This document shows, one piece after another, positions 22,431 to 31,117 of a stretch of DNA of 48,869 nucleotides; the first letter of the stretch is position 1, and the number at the start of each line of letters is the position of its first letter. Origin of the DNA: UBA4823 sp034436035 (GTDB taxonomy: Bacteria; Chloroflexota; Anaerolineae; Anaerolineales; UBA4823). The stretch lies in assembly GCA_034436035.1 (NCBI GenBank), contig DAOTVW010000287.1, positions 1-48,869 of the forward strand, read 5' to 3'. Under the pieces are notes generated by a model that made no database searches, had not been told where the DNA came from, and saw only the letters and a program-made list of their open reading frames with translations. Made by a program: the position numbers and the translations under genes.

Positions 22431-23093
22431 ATGGAAATGCTTGCAACTACAGAGGAACAAAGTCGAACGACCAGACAAAAAGTCCTAAAAACACTGTTAG
22501 TTCGGCAACACTGCACGATCAATGAATTAGCCGAGACGGTGGAAATTAACCCTATCTCCGTTCGTCATCATATCAACCGCCTTGAAGCGGAAGGCTTGGT
22601 TACTTCTTTTGAAGAAAAGCACGGTGTTGGGAGGCCGAGAAGGCTCTATCATCTCACCGAACGAGGTAGAGAACAATTTCCAACTCGTTACTTACGCTTA
22701 GCCTCACGCTTGCTTACCCAACTTAAAGACCACCTTCCCACTGGTATGTTAAACCAACTTTTCACGGATATGGCTAGAGATATCGCGTCAGATTATGAAT
22801 CCAATCTAGACCAGTTATCCATGGAAGAACGATTAGATTTAATTAAACAATTGTTGAGTCAAGAGGGATTTTCCGTTGAATGGCAGAAACAGGGAGATGA
22901 TTATTACATTCAGGAAATTAATTGTCCATATCTCCATCTTAGCCAGTCTCATCCTGAGGTGTGTTCTGTTGACCAAACGCTTATCTCTACATTACTAAAT
23001 CTACCTGCTGAAAAAGTTCGCTGTGTTTTAAATGGTGATGCTACCTGTACTTATGTAGTATCTGATCTCAATAAGGAAATAAACCATGACTAA
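22431..23093 (+). CDS. sufR: SufR-type Fe-S-sensing transcriptional repressor
   Basis: This 220-residue regulator has an N-terminal winged helix-turn-helix (about 15-85; TINELAETVEINPISVRHHINRLEAEGLV) of the DeoR/ArsR-like type. Four cysteines lie in the C-terminal part (NCPYLHL, EVCSVDQ, VRCVLNGDATCTYVV), the ligand pattern of the [4Fe-4S] cluster in cyanobacterial SufR. It is expected to repress the divergent suf operon when its cluster is intact. It overlaps the downstream DUF59 gene by 8 bases. Confidence 0.88.
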   Translation: MEMLATTEEQSRTTRQKVLKTLLVRQHCTINELAETVEINPISVRHHINRLEAEGLVTSFEEKHGVGRPRRLYHLTERGREQFPTRYLRLASRLLTQLKDHLPTGMLNQLFTDMARDIASDYESNLDQLSMEERLDLIKQLLSQEGFSVEWQKQGDDYYIQEINCPYLHLSQSHPEVCSVDQTLISTLLNLPAEKVRCVLNGDATCTYVVSDLNKEINHD

Positions 23094-23430
23094 CGATAAT
23101 GAAATCAAAACAATTTGGCAAGCTGATTCGACTCATCCATCACTCGCAGCAGAATTGCGAGAAAAACTGCGCGAAATCACTGATCCGGAATTGGGATTGA
23201 ACATTATTCAATTAGGACTGGTGAGGGATGTCATTATAGACTCCGAAAGTGTGACGGTTAAAATGATTCTCACCACCCCATATTGCCCTTATGGTCCGGC
23301 ATTACTAGAGATGAGCCGTAAAAAAGTTGAAGAAATTGTAAACAAACCTACCACCATAGAATATAGTATGGAGGCTTGGGATTTTTCAATGATGGAAGAT
23401 GGTGCTGCTGAAGAGTGGGGATTTTTCTAG
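23086..23430 (+). CDS. SufT-like DUF59/MIP18 family protein
   Basis: This 114-residue protein has the DUF59 core ELREKLREITDPELGLNIIQLGLVRDVIID, then MILTTPYCPYGPALLEMSRKKVEE with the conserved cysteine. These proteins assist Fe-S cluster maturation or delivery (SufT, Cia2/MIP18, PaaD-like). Translational overlap with sufR and proximity to the suf operon support a role in Fe-S biogenesis. The family is clear; the exact client is not. Confidence 0.88.
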   Translation: MTNDNEIKTIWQADSTHPSLAAELREKLREITDPELGLNIIQLGLVRDVIIDSESVTVKMILTTPYCPYGPALLEMSRKKVEEIVNKPTTIEYSMEAWDFSMMEDGAAEEWGFF

Positions 23431-23445
23431 TATCGAATAATTCAT

Positions 23446-23474
23446 AAAACGCTCCGGAAAACAGGAGCGTTTTT
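23446..23474 (+). terminator. Intrinsic terminator after sufR-DUF59
   Basis: AAAACGCTCC, an 8-base loop, then GGAGCGTTTTT: a GC-rich stem with a T-tract. Confidence 0.85.
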
Positions 23475-23551
23475 GATTTTAATGGCACATTACTTGCTCT
23501 TCAATGATAATTAACCTTGCCTGATTTGTTAGGATAAAGTAGGATTCCATT

Positions 23552-24298
23552 ATGAAAATTTCTAGCGACATGAATAATCCTTTTCGGCAATTGCTCATGC
23601 AGGTACCGATCATCATCATTGTTGCCGGGCTATTGGCGACACTATTTACCGCCTGGACCGAACCAGGTATATCGCCTAATCCGGTTATCAATGATTACCA
23701 AGCCATTGTGGCAGATAGCACACAAACAAACCCTAATCCGGTAGCTACGGAGGTATTCATTCCAGTTGGGATAGTTGCGGGCCATTATGGGAATGATTCG
23801 GGTTCGGTATGTGCTGATGGACTTAAAGAAGTGGATATTAATCTTGCCATTGCATCATTGGTTCAGAAGCAATTAGCAGAAAAAGGGATTAAATCTGAAA
23901 TTCTACGAGAATTTGATCCAAAGCTAACGAATTACAAAGCGAACCTTTTGCTCTCTATCCATGCAGATTCATGTAACTTTATCAATAACGAGGCGACTGG
24001 ATTTAAAGTAGCCGCGGCGTTATCTAATCCTCATCCGGAAAAATCAGCGAGGCTAGTTTTATGTCTTCGCAAGAATTATGCGAAAACCACCGGCCTAACA
24101 CTCCATAATAGCGTCACCAGTGATATGCAAGATTATCATGCTTTCAATGAAATTAACCCCGATACAGTGGCGGCGATTATTGAGGTAGGGTTTTTAAATT
24201 TGGATCGCCAAATTCTCACTCAAAAACAAGACTTGGTTGCTCAAGGTATTACGAATGGTATTTTATGCTATCTCAACAATGAAGATATTAATCCATAA
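23552..24298 (+). CDS. N-acetylmuramoyl-L-alanine amidase (Amidase_3)
   Basis: This membrane-anchored, zinc-dependent amidase cleaves the peptide from muramic acid in peptidoglycan. Of 248 residues, the first 30 contain a signal-anchor helix (QVPIIIIVAGLLATLF). Zinc ligands and catalytic residues are visible: H78 in AGHYGNDSG, E93 in LKEVDINL, H137 in SIHADS, and E211 in IIEVGFLN. It heads a four-gene run with an L,D-transpeptidase, so the two probably act together on the wall. Confidence 0.9.
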   Translation: MKISSDMNNPFRQLLMQVPIIIIVAGLLATLFTAWTEPGISPNPVINDYQAIVADSTQTNPNPVATEVFIPVGIVAGHYGNDSGSVCADGLKEVDINLAIASLVQKQLAEKGIKSEILREFDPKLTNYKANLLLSIHADSCNFINNEATGFKVAAALSNPHPEKSARLVLCLRKNYAKTTGLTLHNSVTSDMQDYHAFNEINPDTVAAIIEVGFLNLDRQILTQKQDLVAQGITNGILCYLNNEDINP

Positions 24299-24335
24299 GC
24301 ACTTCATCGACATCTTATAAAAGGATAGCAATGCA

Positions 24336-25400
24336 ATGACCAATGAGATCAATATCAAAGCCGCAAAACTAGCGTTGCGGAATGGGGATAAGAAAACTGC
24401 TCGTCAAATTGCTCAACAAGTGATTGCTGCCGACCCTTCCAATGAGGATGGTTGGTTAATTTTAGCTGCTCTTTCGCCTCCTGAAACAGCTGTAAAATAT
24501 CTTCGTCGAGTTTTGGAAATCAATCCCCAAAATGAAGCTGCTCAAAAAGGTGTAGCGTGGTTCTCTGAACAACAGGCTCAATCTTTACAAAAACCAATTC
24601 CTGGCAAACCTTTAAACGCTAATCGCAAGCAGCCATTTCAAGTCAAACGGAAGCAAATTTTATGGCCTTGGCTATTAATCCTTTTCGGCATTACTCTATT
24701 GACATTAATTCAACTCCATGTTGTTCCCACCTTAGCATTTCCAACATTTCAACAAATGCCAACTCTGGTTATTACTGAAAATCCTTTGATAGAAAAAGCT
24801 TCCCTAACACCTACCCCAACAAGTACAGCAACCTCAACACCGCTTCCAACTCATACCACAACACCTACACCCACAGCCACACTCACACCTACATCCACCG
24901 AGCCACCTCCTACAGCGACGGAGCAAGCCAAAGCTGCATCAAAATCTAATTCCAAAAAGAAAAATCAACAAAGCAAAAGTTCTACTTCCAATAACAAAGC
25001 ACCGAATAATCCTCCCCCAATTTCACCCCCAAAGGGTGTTGGTTCAAATGAGCATTGGATTGAGGTGGATTTGAGTTCACAACGATCCTATGCTTATATT
25101 GGTTCATCACGAGTTAAATCCTTTATTGTTTCAACCGGTACATGGCTGCACCCGACAGTTACCGGAGTATTTAAAATTTATGTAAAGTATCGCTATGCGA
25201 ATATGTCGGGGCCTGGTTATTACCTTCCGGATGTGCCGTATGTGATGTATTTTTACCAGGATTATGGATTACATGGCACTTACTGGCACCACAATTTCGG
25301 TGTGCCGATGAGCCACGGTTGTGTGAACTATAGTATCCCCGATGCTGCTTGGTTGTTTGACTTTGCAAATGTTGGTACAATAGTGTATATCCATCCATAA
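24336..25400 (+). CDS. L,D-transpeptidase (YkuD) with N-terminal TPR and membrane anchor
   Basis: This 354-residue protein has a TPR-like helical part (about 5-75), a transmembrane helix (about 108-128), a Thr/Pro-rich linker (about 155-205) and a C-terminal YkuD domain (about 239-354). Catalytic residues lie in LHGTYWHHNFG and MSHGCVN (C329). YkuD enzymes form 3-3 cross-links or attach proteins to peptidoglycan. The cytoplasmic TPR half with an external catalytic domain is a less common arrangement, suggesting coupling to a cytosolic partner. Confidence 0.92.
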   Translation: MTNEINIKAAKLALRNGDKKTARQIAQQVIAADPSNEDGWLILAALSPPETAVKYLRRVLEINPQNEAAQKGVAWFSEQQAQSLQKPIPGKPLNANRKQPFQVKRKQILWPWLLILFGITLLTLIQLHVVPTLAFPTFQQMPTLVITENPLIEKASLTPTPTSTATSTPLPTHTTTPTPTATLTPTSTEPPPTATEQAKAASKSNSKKKNQQSKSSTSNNKAPNNPPPISPPKGVGSNEHWIEVDLSSQRSYAYIGSSRVKSFIVSTGTWLHPTVTGVFKIYVKYRYANMSGPGYYLPDVPYVMYFYQDYGLHGTYWHHNFGVPMSHGCVNYSIPDAAWLFDFANVGTIVYIHP

Positions 25401-25411
25401 AGGAACTTTAT

Positions 25412-25834
25412 ATGGTTGCCAAGCATATTTTTGCAGGTCTGATATTCGATGAAAATGATCAACCGGTTGAAGCAGTATATGTTGGTCAAGAACCTTTTTA
25501 TGTTGTAAATGACAATGGCTTCCGCCGCCATATACCTGCAGAACAAATTGACCGCCAAATATTTGACGCGATGATCGAGCAAATTAGCGGACATGAAGAA
25601 ATCATCAGTGAACAAGCCGCTAAAATGCTAGGACAAGAAGACCTTTTTTCGGTTGCAATGATTGCAACGCAATTGAAGAATATTGGAAAACAATTTCAGA
25701 TCTTACAAGCACAAGGTATTCCAGATGAGGCACGTGCTTATCTCGGAATGATTGGCTTGAAGATAAAAATAAACGTTCATGGAGAAGTACTCGAAATCAA
25801 TCAACCAGGTATAATTGATTCAGATGGTGAATGA
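25412..25834 (+). CDS. Uncharacterised conserved-looking protein
   Basis: This 140-residue soluble protein has an N-terminal beta-rich part (AKHIFAGLIFDENDQPVEAVYVGQEPFYVVNDNGFRRHIPA) and a helical middle (IDRQIFDAMIEQISGHEE to KNIGKQFQILQAQG). It lies 11 bp after the transpeptidase and 15 bp before the thioredoxin-TPR gene, so it belongs to the same transcript. No signal peptide, membrane segment or catalytic motif is visible. Function unknown. Confidence 0.65.
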   Translation: MVAKHIFAGLIFDENDQPVEAVYVGQEPFYVVNDNGFRRHIPAEQIDRQIFDAMIEQISGHEEIISEQAAKMLGQEDLFSVAMIATQLKNIGKQFQILQAQGIPDEARAYLGMIGLKIKINVHGEVLEINQPGIIDSDGE

Positions 25835-25849
25835 GGATTGGTACGAACA

Positions 25850-26677
25850 ATGAGCGAAGATATCGTGGATGTTACCGAACTAGATTTCCAATATAAAGTA
25901 TTAGAATATTCCTATCAATCCCCTGTTGTTGTGGATTTCTGGGCTGAATGGTGTTCCCCGTGCAAAATACTCACCCCAATTTTAGAAAAGTTAGCTATCG
26001 AAGCTCAAGGGGCGTTTCGTTTAGCAAAAATTAACGTGGATCAAAATTCAAATTTATCGGTGCGAATGGGTGTACATAGTATCCCCCATGTGAAAGCGAT
26101 TAAAAACGGTCAAATGGTTGGCGAGTTTGTAGGCATACAACCTGAAGCACGCATTCGTGAATTTATCAAAAATATCATTCCTAATCCGGCAGATTTATGG
26201 ATTGAAAAAGGAGATCATTTTTATCAAATTGGGGATTTCATCGAAGCAGCTAGCGCATACCGCCAGGCATTGGATATCCAACCCGAAAATTCGCATGCGT
26301 TATTAGGCTTAGCAAAGTGTTTTGTGCGCCAAAATAAATTTGAAAAAGCGAAGGAAATCCTACAAGCCTTTCCAGCCAGTAAAGAATATGCTTCAGCTGA
26401 AATTATCCTTCCGCTTGTAAATGCGTTACTCGCCCCGCAGCAACCCGAGGATATGGTGGAAGATGTCAATGAGGCAGCCTATCTACATGGTTTACGCCTG
26501 ATAAAAAAAGGGAATTACTTCGCTGCACTAGATGGCTTCCTGGATATTCTCCGTCAGGATAAACATTTCCACCATGATCAATTAAAAAACGTCATCTTAG
26601 GAATATTAGAAATCTTGGGGGATGAAAACCCAGACACGAGGTATTATCGTCAGGAATTAGCCTCCATTCTCTTCTAA
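25850..26677 (+). CDS. Thioredoxin-TPR protein, YbbN/CnoX-like
   Basis: This 275-residue protein has an N-terminal thioredoxin domain (VVVDFWAEWCSPCKILTPIL, redox CSPC at C35/C38, cis-Pro in HSIPHVKA) and C-terminal TPR helices (ADLWIEKGDHFYQIGDFIEAASAYRQAL, and further). This is the layout of CnoX/YbbN, a holdase that works with GroEL and protects against oxidation. It keeps both active cysteines, unlike E. coli YbbN (SxxC), so disulfide reduction is possible. ATG 25850 is preferred over an in-frame TTG at 25838. Confidence 0.88.
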   Translation: MSEDIVDVTELDFQYKVLEYSYQSPVVVDFWAEWCSPCKILTPILEKLAIEAQGAFRLAKINVDQNSNLSVRMGVHSIPHVKAIKNGQMVGEFVGIQPEARIREFIKNIIPNPADLWIEKGDHFYQIGDFIEAASAYRQALDIQPENSHALLGLAKCFVRQNKFEKAKEILQAFPASKEYASAEIILPLVNALLAPQQPEDMVEDVNEAAYLHGLRLIKKGNYFAALDGFLDILRQDKHFHHDQLKNVILGILEILGDENPDTRYYRQELASILF

Positions 26678-26727
26678 TTTATTTCAGTAAAACTACTTTT
26701 ACCTACCTGATCCATTATCCAATCCTT

Positions 26728-27729
26728 TTATTTTGTTAAGATTAAATCGCCCCAGGTCATCGGATTTACCAATAAGCGTGTTTTCACGTTGGATATCATC
26801 GTTTGTTGAATGTCCTTGGCTGGGTTATCATTGTCTGAAATAGAAAAAGCAAAACCATATATCGAACCCACCGAAGGGGTGATATTGAAAACGCTCCAGG
26901 GGATTTTTACCTCAACCCGATAGCCATCAGCAGTTGAGGTGGATGCGATTTTCACCTCTGAACGTTCTCCTTCAATGGATTGGGGAAACCATAAATACGC
27001 TTCAGGATTAACCCCCGGGTTAGGGTTACCAGGTGAAATTCCTAACTGATAATCATCACTGGATAACGCTGCTAGATAAAAATCAGAAGATACATACTGA
27101 TCCAGCAGAATTTCCAAGCTATCCCCTTTAAAGATATTCTTACCCATTTCGTTTTGAACATATTGATCATCTTTCACTTTGGCGGCAATATACAATGCAT
27201 GTTTATCCCATCCAATCATAAATGTGGCAGAACAATCATTCGCATCATCCCAGTTATTCGAACCATAAACTACATAATCAACGCTATACTTATCCAAACC
27301 CCAATCATCAAAAACGCCATCAATAGTTGGTGGAGTTTCCAATTGTATCGCCCTTACGGGATAGGCGTTGCGACGGTTTGGCCCGACATAAGAGATTGGT
27401 TTTTCTTTTGTTTTGGTTGGTTTTGGAGTGGAGGTTGGCAGCGCAGTAATACTTGGTGGTATCGACGTCGCTGTTATAGTAGGTTCGCTAGTCGACACGG
27501 TAGTTTCGACAAGCGCCGCAGCAGTTGCGGTAGGTGAAATAAATATCAGTGACGGTGCTGTCGGTGTAGTTAAGGGATATACGGTACTAAATATAGCAGT
27601 TAGTGTAAAATCTACTGTTGGAAATAAAATTGGCGTTGGGGCAGCAATATTAGTCAAATTACACGCGAGGCCGATAAGGGTGATTAATCCTACGAGTATA
27701 ACCAGGGTGATTTTGTTAGATTTATTCAT
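26728..27729 (-). CDS. Lipoprotein with Thr/Pro linker and CBM9-like domain
   Basis: This 333-residue protein begins with a lipoprotein signal (LIGLAC, C23). A Thr/Ser/Pro-rich stalk follows (about 30-110), then a C-terminal beta-sandwich (about 130-333). The latter shows PPTIDGVFDDWGLD, CSATFMIGWDKHALYIAAKVKDD, NIFKGDSLEILLDQ and YRVEVKIPWSVF, the signature of CBM9-like/DOMON-type domains that bind sugars or heme. The role is surface binding of a carbohydrate or similar ligand. It is transcribed alone, converging with the thioredoxin-TPR operon. Confidence 0.85.
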   Translation of the reverse strand: MNKSNKITLVILVGLITLIGLACNLTNIAAPTPILFPTVDFTLTAIFSTVYPLTTPTAPSLIFISPTATAAALVETTVSTSEPTITATSIPPSITALPTSTPKPTKTKEKPISYVGPNRRNAYPVRAIQLETPPTIDGVFDDWGLDKYSVDYVVYGSNNWDDANDCSATFMIGWDKHALYIAAKVKDDQYVQNEMGKNIFKGDSLEILLDQYVSSDFYLAALSSDDYQLGISPGNPNPGVNPEAYLWFPQSIEGERSEVKIASTSTADGYRVEVKIPWSVFNITPSVGSIYGFAFSISDNDNPAKDIQQTMISNVKTRLLVNPMTWGDLILTK

Positions 27730-27779
27730 CTTCCACTTCCTTTCCTGTATCTATTTTATTATACGTGATAATAAAATCC

Positions 27780-27809
27780 TTGACATCTTTTACTGTCATA
27801 CCTTATAAT
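27780..27809 (+). promoter_or_regulatory. Strong promoter of the rpmF-led operon
   Basis: TTGACA (27780-27785) and TATAAT (27804-27809), both exact consensus, are separated by 18 bp. Confidence 0.75.
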
Positions 27810-27814
27810 CACTC

Positions 27815-27837
27815 TGCCTGCCCAAAAAGGGCAGGCA
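27815..27837 (+). promoter_or_regulatory. Stem-loop at the 5' end of the rpmF transcript
   Basis: TGCCTGCCC, AAAAA, GGGCAGGCA form a perfect 9-bp hairpin starting 6 bp after the -10, essentially at +1. It has no T-tract. It could protect the mRNA 5' end or be a protein target. Confidence 0.6.
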
Positions 27838-27877
27838 TTCGCATGAATAATCAATAAACAGAAGGAGTTAGAAAGAT

Positions 27878-28066
27878 ATGCCTCCACAACCAAAAAGAAA
27901 ATTATCTAAGGGTCGGCGCGATCGCCGGAGAGCACATGATGCATTAGAGACACAAAACTTGGTGCAATGCAGTAATTGTGGCGAAATGCGGCTCCCCCAT
28001 CGAGCTTGCCCTAATTGTGGTCATTATAAAGGGCGTGAAGTAATCAGCATCGAAGAGAAAAAATAA
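27878..28066 (+). CDS. rpmF: 50S ribosomal protein L32
   Basis: This 62-residue L32 has the basic N-terminus PPQPKRKLSKGRRDRRRAHDAL and a zinc ribbon (CSNCGE...CPNCGHYKGR). The four cysteines mark the zinc-containing form. As in many bacteria it precedes fatty-acid synthesis genes (here fabD and fabG, without plsX/fabH). AGAAGGAG precedes the start. Confidence 0.97.
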   Translation: MPPQPKRKLSKGRRDRRRAHDALETQNLVQCSNCGEMRLPHRACPNCGHYKGREVISIEEKK

Positions 28067-28075
28067 GCCGGGCGG

Positions 28076-28099
28076 GCCGTGAGCAACACGGCTCGTGTT
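28076..28099 (+). promoter_or_regulatory. Two overlapping inverted repeats between rpmF and fabD
   Basis: GCCGTG/CACGGC (28076-28092) and AACACG/CGTGTT (28085-28099) share the CACG segment, so only one hairpin can form at a time. They cover the possible GTG start of fabD. Confidence 0.4.
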
Positions 28100-28111
28100 G
28101 GTTTAATTGCC

Positions 28112-29062
28112 ATGTGTTCACTCAATCCAGGCAAAATTGCTTTTATATTCCCTGGTCAGGGATCACAGTCCATTGGGATGGGGCGAGACTTAGCATTACG
28201 ATACCCGTTAGCCAATGAAATTTTTACGCGCGCTGATTCACTTTTGGGATATTCTATCAGTCAAATCTGTTGGGAAGGCCCACAAGTAATATTAAACGAT
28301 ACACAATACACCCAACCCGCCCTTTTTGTGCATTCTATCGCGGTTCTAAAGGTGCTCAATCAGGAACATCCTGGACTTCTACCCAAATTTGTCGCCGGTC
28401 ATTCCATGGGAGAAATTAGTGCTCTTGTTGCCTCTGATGTTGTTTCCTTTGATGATGGATTACGATTGGTTCAGCAACGCGGTACACTCATGAAGCAAAG
28501 CGGTGAACGCAATCCGGGAGGAATGGCAGCAATTTTAGGAATGGAGCGTGATACCCTCGATGCTATTTGTCGGGAAATAAGCGCTTCAGGTAATCTCGTT
28601 CAAGTTGCTAACGATAATTGCCCTGGCCAAATCGTTATCTCGGGTTCTCAAATTGGAATTCAACTGGCAATGGATGAAGCGCGCAAAAGAGGTGCCAAAA
28701 AAACCATTCCTTTAGCGGTTAGTATTGCAGCACATTCACCGATTATGCAAGATGCAAAAATCGAATTTAGCAAATTTATTGATCAAATTCCGATGGTAAA
28801 TCCAAGAATACCCATTGTTGGCAATGTTTGCCATTCTGCTATGATTTCAGTTGAAGAGATCAAACACGACATCAAAGAACAACTCACCTCACCGGTATAT
28901 TGGACGGATTCGGTTAAATATATGATCAAGAATGGTGTGGATTGTTTTATAGAAATCGGGAATGGCACAGTGTTAGCTGGTTTAGTGAAGCGAATTGATA
29001 GTCAAGCAACTGTCCTTTCTATTGCAACTCCATCTGATTTTGATAAGTTGGATGCGGTATAA
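28112..29062 (+). CDS. fabD: Malonyl-CoA:ACP transacylase FabD
   Basis: FabD loads malonyl groups onto acyl carrier protein for fatty-acid synthesis. The sequence shows KIAFIFPGQGSQSIGMGRDL, the active serine in GHSMGE, QQRGTLM, and the catalytic histidine in AAHSPIM. ATG 28112 gives 316 residues, within family size. An in-frame GTG at 28079 would add 11 residues but lies in a hairpin-forming region without a good Shine-Dalgarno. The start is uncertain; the identity is not. Confidence 0.93.
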   Translation: MCSLNPGKIAFIFPGQGSQSIGMGRDLALRYPLANEIFTRADSLLGYSISQICWEGPQVILNDTQYTQPALFVHSIAVLKVLNQEHPGLLPKFVAGHSMGEISALVASDVVSFDDGLRLVQQRGTLMKQSGERNPGGMAAILGMERDTLDAICREISASGNLVQVANDNCPGQIVISGSQIGIQLAMDEARKRGAKKTIPLAVSIAAHSPIMQDAKIEFSKFIDQIPMVNPRIPIVGNVCHSAMISVEEIKHDIKEQLTSPVYWTDSVKYMIKNGVDCFIEIGNGTVLAGLVKRIDSQATVLSIATPSDFDKLDAV

Positions 29063-29079
29063 TCAGTTTTGGAGTAAGA

Positions 29080-29850
29080 ATGATAATGGATTCATTAAAA
29101 ACTTTATTATTGAACGACAAGGTAGCTGTTGTAACCGGAGCATCACGGGGCATTGGGAAAGCAATTGCCTTAGAGTTGGCACGTAGAGGCGCTGCAGTTG
29201 TCATTAATTATCAAAAAAATCAAGATGCAGCGCGGGAAGTTCTTGAACAAATTGAATCTGAAAATGGAAAAGCATTCCTTTATCAAGCAAATATAGCCAA
29301 ATTTGGAGAAGCACAAGATCTTATCAAAGCAGCTGTAGAAAAATTTGGACGTTTGGATATTCTTGTAAATAATGCAGGCATCACTCGTGATACCCTGATC
29401 ATGATGATGAGCGAAGAAGATTGGGACATTGTTCAGGATGTCAATCTAAAAGGAACCTTTAATTGTTCTAAAGCAGCGTTGCGTACCATGCTTCGCCAAC
29501 GAAGTGGCCGTATTATCAACATCACCTCTGTCGCTGGTCAAATCGGAAATGCTGGTCAATGCAATTATTCTGCTTCAAAAGCTGGGCAAATTGGATTTAC
29601 GAAGGCACTGGCTCGCGAAGTAGCCAGCCGAAATATCACGGTAAATGCCATTGCGGCTGGTTATATTGAAACAGACATTTGGGCAAATGTCTCTGAAGAG
29701 GCGAAAAAAGCACTATTGAGTTTAATCCCATTAAATCGCAAAGGCAATCCAGAAGAAATTGCCTATGCGGTGGCATTTCTCGCTTCGGATCAGGCTGCTT
29801 ATATTACCGGTCAGGTTCTTGGTGTCGATGGTGGAATGGCGATGATGTAA
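29080..29850 (+). CDS. fabG: 3-oxoacyl-ACP reductase FabG
   Basis: FabG is an SDR-family reductase of the fatty-acid elongation cycle, NADPH-dependent. The 256 residues include the cofactor motif VTGASRGIGKAIA, NNAG at NILVNNAGITRD, and the catalytic Ser/Tyr/Lys in NITSVAGQ and CNYSASKAG. The C-terminal VDGGMAMM is typical. GGAG lies 5 nt before ATG 29080. It follows fabD directly, supporting the fatty-acid role over other SDR activities. Confidence 0.93.
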   Translation: MIMDSLKTLLLNDKVAVVTGASRGIGKAIALELARRGAAVVINYQKNQDAAREVLEQIESENGKAFLYQANIAKFGEAQDLIKAAVEKFGRLDILVNNAGITRDTLIMMMSEEDWDIVQDVNLKGTFNCSKAALRTMLRQRSGRIINITSVAGQIGNAGQCNYSASKAGQIGFTKALAREVASRNITVNAIAAGYIETDIWANVSEEAKKALLSLIPLNRKGNPEEIAYAVAFLASDQAAYITGQVLGVDGGMAMM

Positions 29851-29868
29851 TGGAACGGAGGAAATAAA

Positions 29869-30216
29869 ATGACAGCAGAAGGTAAAACTACGATAGCTCC
29901 TGAGGTTTTGTTAACAATTGCACGACTAAGCTGCCTCAATGTCGAAGGCGTAAGTCGTATGGCAACCATGAGTAAACCAATTAACCGCCTGTTGAGTAAA
30001 TCCGTGAAAGACGGAGTTCAGGTAGAGGTCGAGGATGATACGGTATATCTTGACCTTTATGTTATCTTGAAAAGTGACGTCAATGTACGCGAAGTGAGTC
30101 GGACGATCCAACAAGAAGTAACTAGAGCTATCTCGGAAATGGTTGGCATGCAAGTGGGTAAAGTGAACATCCACATCGAAGATATTGATTACCCTCAAAA
30201 TACCGTGGATAAATAA
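29869..30216 (+). CDS. Asp23/Gls24 family protein
   Basis: This 115-residue protein has the family core IAPEVLLTIARLSCLNVEGVSRM, VEVEDDTVYLDLYVIL, VREVSRTIQQEVTRAISEMVGMQVGKVNIHIEDID. Members are implicated in envelope homeostasis. It sits directly before nusB (3 bp gap), an association often seen in Firmicutes and Chloroflexota. GGAGG precedes the start. Confidence 0.92.
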   Translation: MTAEGKTTIAPEVLLTIARLSCLNVEGVSRMATMSKPINRLLSKSVKDGVQVEVEDDTVYLDLYVILKSDVNVREVSRTIQQEVTRAISEMVGMQVGKVNIHIEDIDYPQNTVDK

Positions 30217-30219
30217 ACG

Positions 30220-30684
30220 ATGAAACCGCGCACTAGAGCACGAAGCATTGCTCTTCAAGCTCTTTATGAAATTGATGTTACTGGTCATCCTGCGGAATTA
30301 GTATGGCAGGAACGTATCGCTGAAGAAAATCTTGACGCGAAATCTGCCGAATTTGCACATCAAATTGTTATTGGCGTAACCCCTTTATTTGAAATCTTAG
30401 ATCAGTTTTTATCGGATCACGCTCCTGAGTGGCCTATGGATCAAGTTGCCATCATTGACCGAAATATTCTCCGCATGGCACTTTGGGAATTTGCTGTTTA
30501 TGGGAAAACTCCGGTAAAAGTTGCAATTAATGAAGCGGTTGAGTTAGCAAAAATGTACGGTTCAGATAGTTCTTCACGATTTGTGAATGGTGTATTAGGA
30601 AGTCTGGCACTTCATAAAAATGAGATTCAACAAGCATTAAACCGCTCGCTAAAACAGGTTGAATTAAATATTAAGAGTAATTAA
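30220..30684 (+). CDS. nusB: Transcription antitermination factor NusB
   Basis: NusB, with NusE (S10), binds boxA RNA to promote rRNA antitermination. The 154 residues form the all-helical NusB domain: RTRARSIALQALYEIDVTG, PMDQVAIIDRNILRMALWEFA, TPVKVAINEAVELAKMYGSDSSSRFVNGVLGSL. The last of these is the family signature. Length is slightly above the usual 130-145. Confidence 0.95.
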   Translation: MKPRTRARSIALQALYEIDVTGHPAELVWQERIAEENLDAKSAEFAHQIVIGVTPLFEILDQFLSDHAPEWPMDQVAIIDRNILRMALWEFAVYGKTPVKVAINEAVELAKMYGSDSSSRFVNGVLGSLALHKNEIQQALNRSLKQVELNIKSN

Positions 30685-30686
30685 CG

Positions 30687-31115
30687 ATGGAAATCCTCGG
30701 TATAGGTCCGTTAGAATTTTTCTTTATCCTCCTGATTGCCTTGATTGTATTGGGCCCCTCTGATATGGTCAAAACAGGGCGGATGATTGGCCGCTTTCTC
30801 AATAAGCTGGTGCGCTCACCCACCTGGAAAACAATTCAAAAAGCGACTCAGGAAATCAAACAACTTCCGACAACATTAATGAGAGAAGCTAACCTAGAAG
30901 AAGCAATTAAAGATATTCCCTCACCACAAGATATTCTGAAAGAAGCTAATATCGAAGAGGTTACTCAATCCCTGAAACAAACCAATCAAGATATCGCCGA
31001 ATGGTTAACTCCTCCCCAAATTATTCTTCCTACCCCTGATGATGAGGAGAATAAAGAAACCGGTTCACTGGCAGAAAAAGCATCGGAAGAGAATTCGAAA
31101 ACGTCCTCGGATTAA
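30687..31115 (+). CDS. TatA/TatB-type twin-arginine translocase subunit
   Basis: The 142-residue protein has a short N-terminal helix (about 2-20, LGIGPLEFFFILLIALIVLGP), then an amphipathic helix (DMVKTGRMIGRFLNKLVRS) and a long charged tail. The GP hinge is the TatA/B signature. The glutamate near residue 9 (GPLEFF) and long acidic tail favour TatB over TatA. It is 2 bp from tatC. Confidence 0.88.
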   Translation: MEILGIGPLEFFFILLIALIVLGPSDMVKTGRMIGRFLNKLVRSPTWKTIQKATQEIKQLPTTLMREANLEEAIKDIPSPQDILKEANIEEVTQSLKQTNQDIAEWLTPPQIILPTPDDEENKETGSLAEKASEENSKTSSD

Positions 31116-31117
31116 CT

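Noticed and set aside
26687..26703. AT-rich inverted repeat GTAAAA/TTTTAC as a terminator between convergent genes
   Set aside because: The stem is short and purely AT-rich in its core, too weak to call.
27154..27808. Long plus-strand frames opposite the CBM9-like lipoprotein
   Set aside because: They are produced by the low-complexity Thr/Pro-rich codons of the real gene and lack ribosome sites.
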